DNA of 7,977 bases, taken from Anaerofilum sp. (GTDB lineage: Bacteria > Bacillota > Clostridia > Oscillospirales > Ruminococcaceae). Position 1 is the stretch's first letter; each line of letters starts with the position of its first letter. A program made the position numbers and the translations under genes. The stretch spans positions 1 through 7,977 of the forward strand of contig JAHHUF010000081.1 of the NCBI GenBank assembly GCA_020024115.1, in the 5' to 3' direction. Of this stretch, positions 6,033 to 7,977 are shown in pieces. Under the pieces are notes generated by a model, which was not told the DNA's origin, did not search any database, and worked only from the letters and a program-made list of their open reading frames with translations.

Positions 6033-6047
6033 TCTTTTTGCACAAAA
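6033..6047. repeat. Distal copy of the 15-nt repeat upstream of gdhA
   Basis: This is a perfect second copy of TCTTTTTGCACAAAA, 66 bp from the promoter-proximal copy. It overlaps the U-tract of the terminator of the neighbouring diguanylate cyclase gene, so part of its T/A-rich sequence may be explained by that terminator. The central GCAC is not. Confidence 0.55.
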
Positions 6048-6081
6048 CAAAAAGCATAACACGGATTTTTGTGGTATGCTT
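6044..6081 (-). terminator. Intrinsic terminator of the diguanylate cyclase gene
   Basis: On the minus strand an 11-bp stem with one mismatch pairs 6071-6081 with 6052-6062 around an 8-nt loop, and is followed by TTTGTTTTG. The stem ends are AAGCATA and TATGCTT. It lies 83 nt downstream of the stop codon of the GGDEF gene and separates it from the gdhA promoter, which reads in the same direction. Confidence 0.75.
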
Positions 6082-6126
6082 GTAAAACATATCTAAAAGC
6101 CCAGAAATTGACGAATTTTTTGTAGA

Positions 6127-6149
6127 AAAAGACGAAAATTTCGACTTTT
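6127..6149. other. Palindrome in the 3' region of the diguanylate cyclase transcript
   Basis: AAAAG-A-CGAAA (6127-6137) and TTTCG-A-CTTTT (6139-6149) are symmetric about A6138 with one mismatch per arm. It lies 15 nt after the stop of the minus-strand GGDEF gene and is followed on that strand by TTTTTC (6130 down). It could be a first, weaker terminator hairpin or a 3'-end stabilising stem. The rest of the gene-free region 5858-6164 holds only the gdhA leader, promoter, repeats and the terminator listed separately. Confidence 0.35.
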
Positions 6150-6164
6150 CAGATAACCCCTGAT

Positions 6165-7865
6165 TTATCTTGTTAATTTCACATTATTTTTCCCATTTTT
6201 TTTCACATCATACAAAAGCTGGTCAGCACAGCGATACAAATCGTCTGCTGTTCTGCGGTCTTCTCGTACCATTGCTACACCAATACTCAAAGATGGCATT
6301 GCTTTTGGGTGATACTGTTTTGTTTTTTGTATAAATTTATCCAATACACAATGACAGCGTTCCATGATAATATTTTTGTTAGAAATATTACGCATAAACA
6401 CCAAAAACTCATCACCACCAATGCGGCAGATAAAATCTTCTTTTCTGAAATAATTTTTGAGCAAATTTGCCAGCAAAATCAAAACCTTATCCCCTTCATC
6501 ATGCCCAAAATTATCATTGACCTGTTTGAAACTATCAATATCCATCATAACCAAGGCACCAGAATCCTCTGTTTTCAAAACAAAATCCATCTGCTGACAC
6601 ATATAACGGCGGTTGTACAAGCGTGTGAGTGAATCCAAATTTGCTTCATTTTCAAGCCATTTTTGCTGGTCAATGTTATGGATTCTTCCCACAAGTTCTG
6701 TCGTTGTTTTGTTATCTTGTGTAATGCTTTTCACAGTCAAACGATACCAATAGTAGGTAGAATCATTTTGATATCCCCGAAACTCAATTGAACCATGCGG
6801 CATAGGTTGCCTTAAAAATTCTTCAAATGTTTCTTGGTCTTCCTTATAAACATATTTTTCCAAAAGTTTAGGGAAGCGTTTTTGAAAGGAAGAAACTTTA
6901 TAGTTTCTGGTTTCTCCATTGGGAAGATACTCACGAAAAGTAACTTCATCCTTTTCATAGTTGTATTCCAAAATGGTATCACCATTCATCTCCAGAACAA
7001 TTTGATTGTGCAGATGCTCAATTTCTAATTGAAGCTGTGCTTGTTTGTGAGAAGTGATATCCAAAAAAACACTGTAAATGCGTTTTTTCCCACTGCTGTC
7101 TGTTCCATATCTGCCTGTGGTATAAATCCATATATCCTGCCCATTTTTATGGGATGTTTTATATTCACACTGATAATTACCTGTCAACTCCAAATGTTTA
7201 CGGATTTGTTGTTCAATTTCGTTTCTTTCTTGGTCTTTGATTCCCCACAAACCGCCTTTGTATACTTTGAAAAACTCCTCTTGTGTATACCCCACCATAT
7301 TGCACATTGCATCATTGATATACAAAAAACGAAATTCTTCATCATCTTCCATAACAGCCAAACCGCCGCCGCAAGTTTTCAGCAGCATTTCCAATTGGAT
7401 ACTTTTTTCATAATATTTGTCATCCAAATTATGATAGCTGTCGTAAATGGCATGACCAATCATCTCAGAACACTCTTTTTCTATAATTTCAGGTGCAGAA
7501 ATATCCAATGCACAAACAGTCCATTCTTCTTCTTTTTTCCAAAATGAAGAAATACGATGTTTTTGGCTGCTTTTGCTGCGATGCAAAAGAATTTCACCAC
7601 ATACCATACAATAGGAATCTGAAATAATCAAAACACTAAATTCATAGTGATTCAAAGCATATTGGGGAAACTGGGGAAAAAGTTCCTCCAACCAATTTTC
7701 GATATCAGCATAAGTTTCCAGTTTTTGTGTATTGGTCAATCCATTTAATGCAGCATAGTTTTTATTAAAAAAGCGCATAGCTGCCTGTGTATTTTTATTT
7801 ATATAAATTTCTACCAATAAAGCTAAGATACGCTTTTTCAGCATCATTTCATGGTTGCCTTTCAT
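6165..7865 (-). CDS. Soluble diguanylate cyclase, NTF2-like + PAS + PAS-like + GGDEF
   Basis: The product is a 566-residue signalling enzyme expected to make cyclic di-GMP from two GTP. No membrane segment or signal peptide is visible, so it should sense a cytosolic signal. Residues 1-125 resemble an NTF2/SnoaL-like alpha-beta domain (moderate confidence). A PAS domain (about 160-275) has 'LYINDAMCNMVGYTQEEF' (181-198) and ends in the PAC-like 'VFLDIT' (266-271). A second, more divergent PAS-like region spans about 285-400. The GGDEF domain (410-566) starts at 'LDSLTRLYNRR', has D442 in MMDID for metal, N450/D451, and an intact GGDEF at 483-487. RKED (474-477), five residues before GGDEF, is an intact RxxD inhibitory site, so feedback inhibition by product is expected. 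No EAL or HD-GYP domain is present. The start at 7865 has AAAGGTGG 7 nt upstream; an in-frame ATG at 7913 lacks such a site. It is a single-gene unit with its own terminator. Confidence 0.92.
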   Translation of the reverse strand: MKGNHEMMLKKRILALLVEIYINKNTQAAMRFFNKNYAALNGLTNTQKLETYADIENWLEELFPQFPQYALNHYEFSVLIISDSYCMVCGEILLHRSKSSQKHRISSFWKKEEEWTVCALDISAPEIIEKECSEMIGHAIYDSYHNLDDKYYEKSIQLEMLLKTCGGGLAVMEDDEEFRFLYINDAMCNMVGYTQEEFFKVYKGGLWGIKDQERNEIEQQIRKHLELTGNYQCEYKTSHKNGQDIWIYTTGRYGTDSSGKKRIYSVFLDITSHKQAQLQLEIEHLHNQIVLEMNGDTILEYNYEKDEVTFREYLPNGETRNYKVSSFQKRFPKLLEKYVYKEDQETFEEFLRQPMPHGSIEFRGYQNDSTYYWYRLTVKSITQDNKTTTELVGRIHNIDQQKWLENEANLDSLTRLYNRRYMCQQMDFVLKTEDSGALVMMDIDSFKQVNDNFGHDEGDKVLILLANLLKNYFRKEDFICRIGGDEFLVFMRNISNKNIIMERCHCVLDKFIQKTKQYHPKAMPSLSIGVAMVREDRRTADDLYRCADQLLYDVKKNGKNNVKLTR

Positions 7866-7930
7866 GTGTTTTCCACCTTTGAAATTTTTGAATATTATCT
7901 CTATTTTCAGCAAAAAATTGTTTTTTAAAT

Positions 7931-7959
7931 ATTATATCTTATTCTATTATATTTTGTAT
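7931..7959 (-). promoter_or_regulatory. Possible promoter of the diguanylate cyclase gene
   Basis: On the minus strand a perfect TATAAT lies at 7936-7931, with a weak ATACAA at 7959-7954 at 17-nt spacing. It would give a leader of about 60 nt. A second TATAAT at 7951-7946 is also possible. The region is nearly pure A/T and runs to the window edge, so the choice is uncertain and upstream elements may be cut off. Confidence 0.3.
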
Positions 7960-7977
7960 AGGTATTTTTGACATTTT

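Noticed and set aside
7029..7547. Plus-strand open frame of 172 residues opposite the diguanylate cyclase
   Set aside because: It is antisense to conserved PAS coding sequence, has no ribosome binding site and contains a poly-phenylalanine run, typical of the reverse of lysine/glutamate-rich AT-rich genes.
7866..7913. N-terminal extension of the diguanylate cyclase from an ATG at 7913
   Set aside because: No ribosome binding site precedes it, while AAAGGTGG stands 7 nt before the ATG at 7865; the added residues are low-complexity and lysine/phenylalanine-rich.

Overview
The window is AT-rich bacterial chromosome, probably from an anaerobic low-GC member of the Bacillota, class Clostridia. 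The signs are strong AGGAGG/GAGGTG-type ribosome binding sites, compact operons, U-rich intrinsic terminators, consensus sigma-A-like promoters and Clostridia-like protein families. Genus cannot be assigned from sequence alone. I see no rRNA, tRNA, CRISPR array, insertion sequence, phage gene or plasmid origin. The window looks like ordinary core or near-core chromosome with a metal-resistance operon.

Layout. (1) 1-1820, plus strand: a two-gene unit with a small LURP-one-related (LOR/YxjI-like) protein followed 25 nt later by a metal-dependent amidohydrolase of unassigned substrate, ending in a strong intrinsic terminator. (2) 1831-4515, plus strand: a heavy-metal efflux operon. It has a consensus promoter whose -10 box is overlapped by a near-perfect ArsR/SmtB-type palindrome. 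Three genes follow: an ArsR/SmtB repressor carrying both known metal-site motifs, a 72-residue free-standing HMA metal-binding protein, and a P1B-type ATPase with Zn/Cd/Pb-type membrane residues that itself lacks an N-terminal HMA domain. A set of overlapping hairpins lies between the HMA gene and the ATPase gene. (3) 4471-5963: a terminator shared by convergent transcripts, then on the minus strand gdhA (NADP-type glutamate dehydrogenase) with a clear promoter. (4) 5967-6164: a gene-free region with a duplicated 15-nt motif, an inverted repeat on the gdhA promoter and the terminator of the next gene. (5) 6165-7865, minus strand: a soluble diguanylate cyclase with an NTF2/SnoaL-like N-terminus, two PAS-type sensor regions and a GGDEF domain with an intact inhibitory site.

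How the parts work together. The metal operon forms a self-contained circuit: metal releases the repressor from the operator over the promoter, the small HMA protein probably binds the ion in the cytosol, and the ATPase exports it. The LOR/amidohydrolase pair, gdhA and the diguanylate cyclase are separate transcription units with no evident functional link to it. I do not see a convincing new biological system. The points most worth a second look are the regulatory DNA upstream of gdhA, the alternative hairpins in front of the ATPase, and the split HMA/ATPase arrangement.
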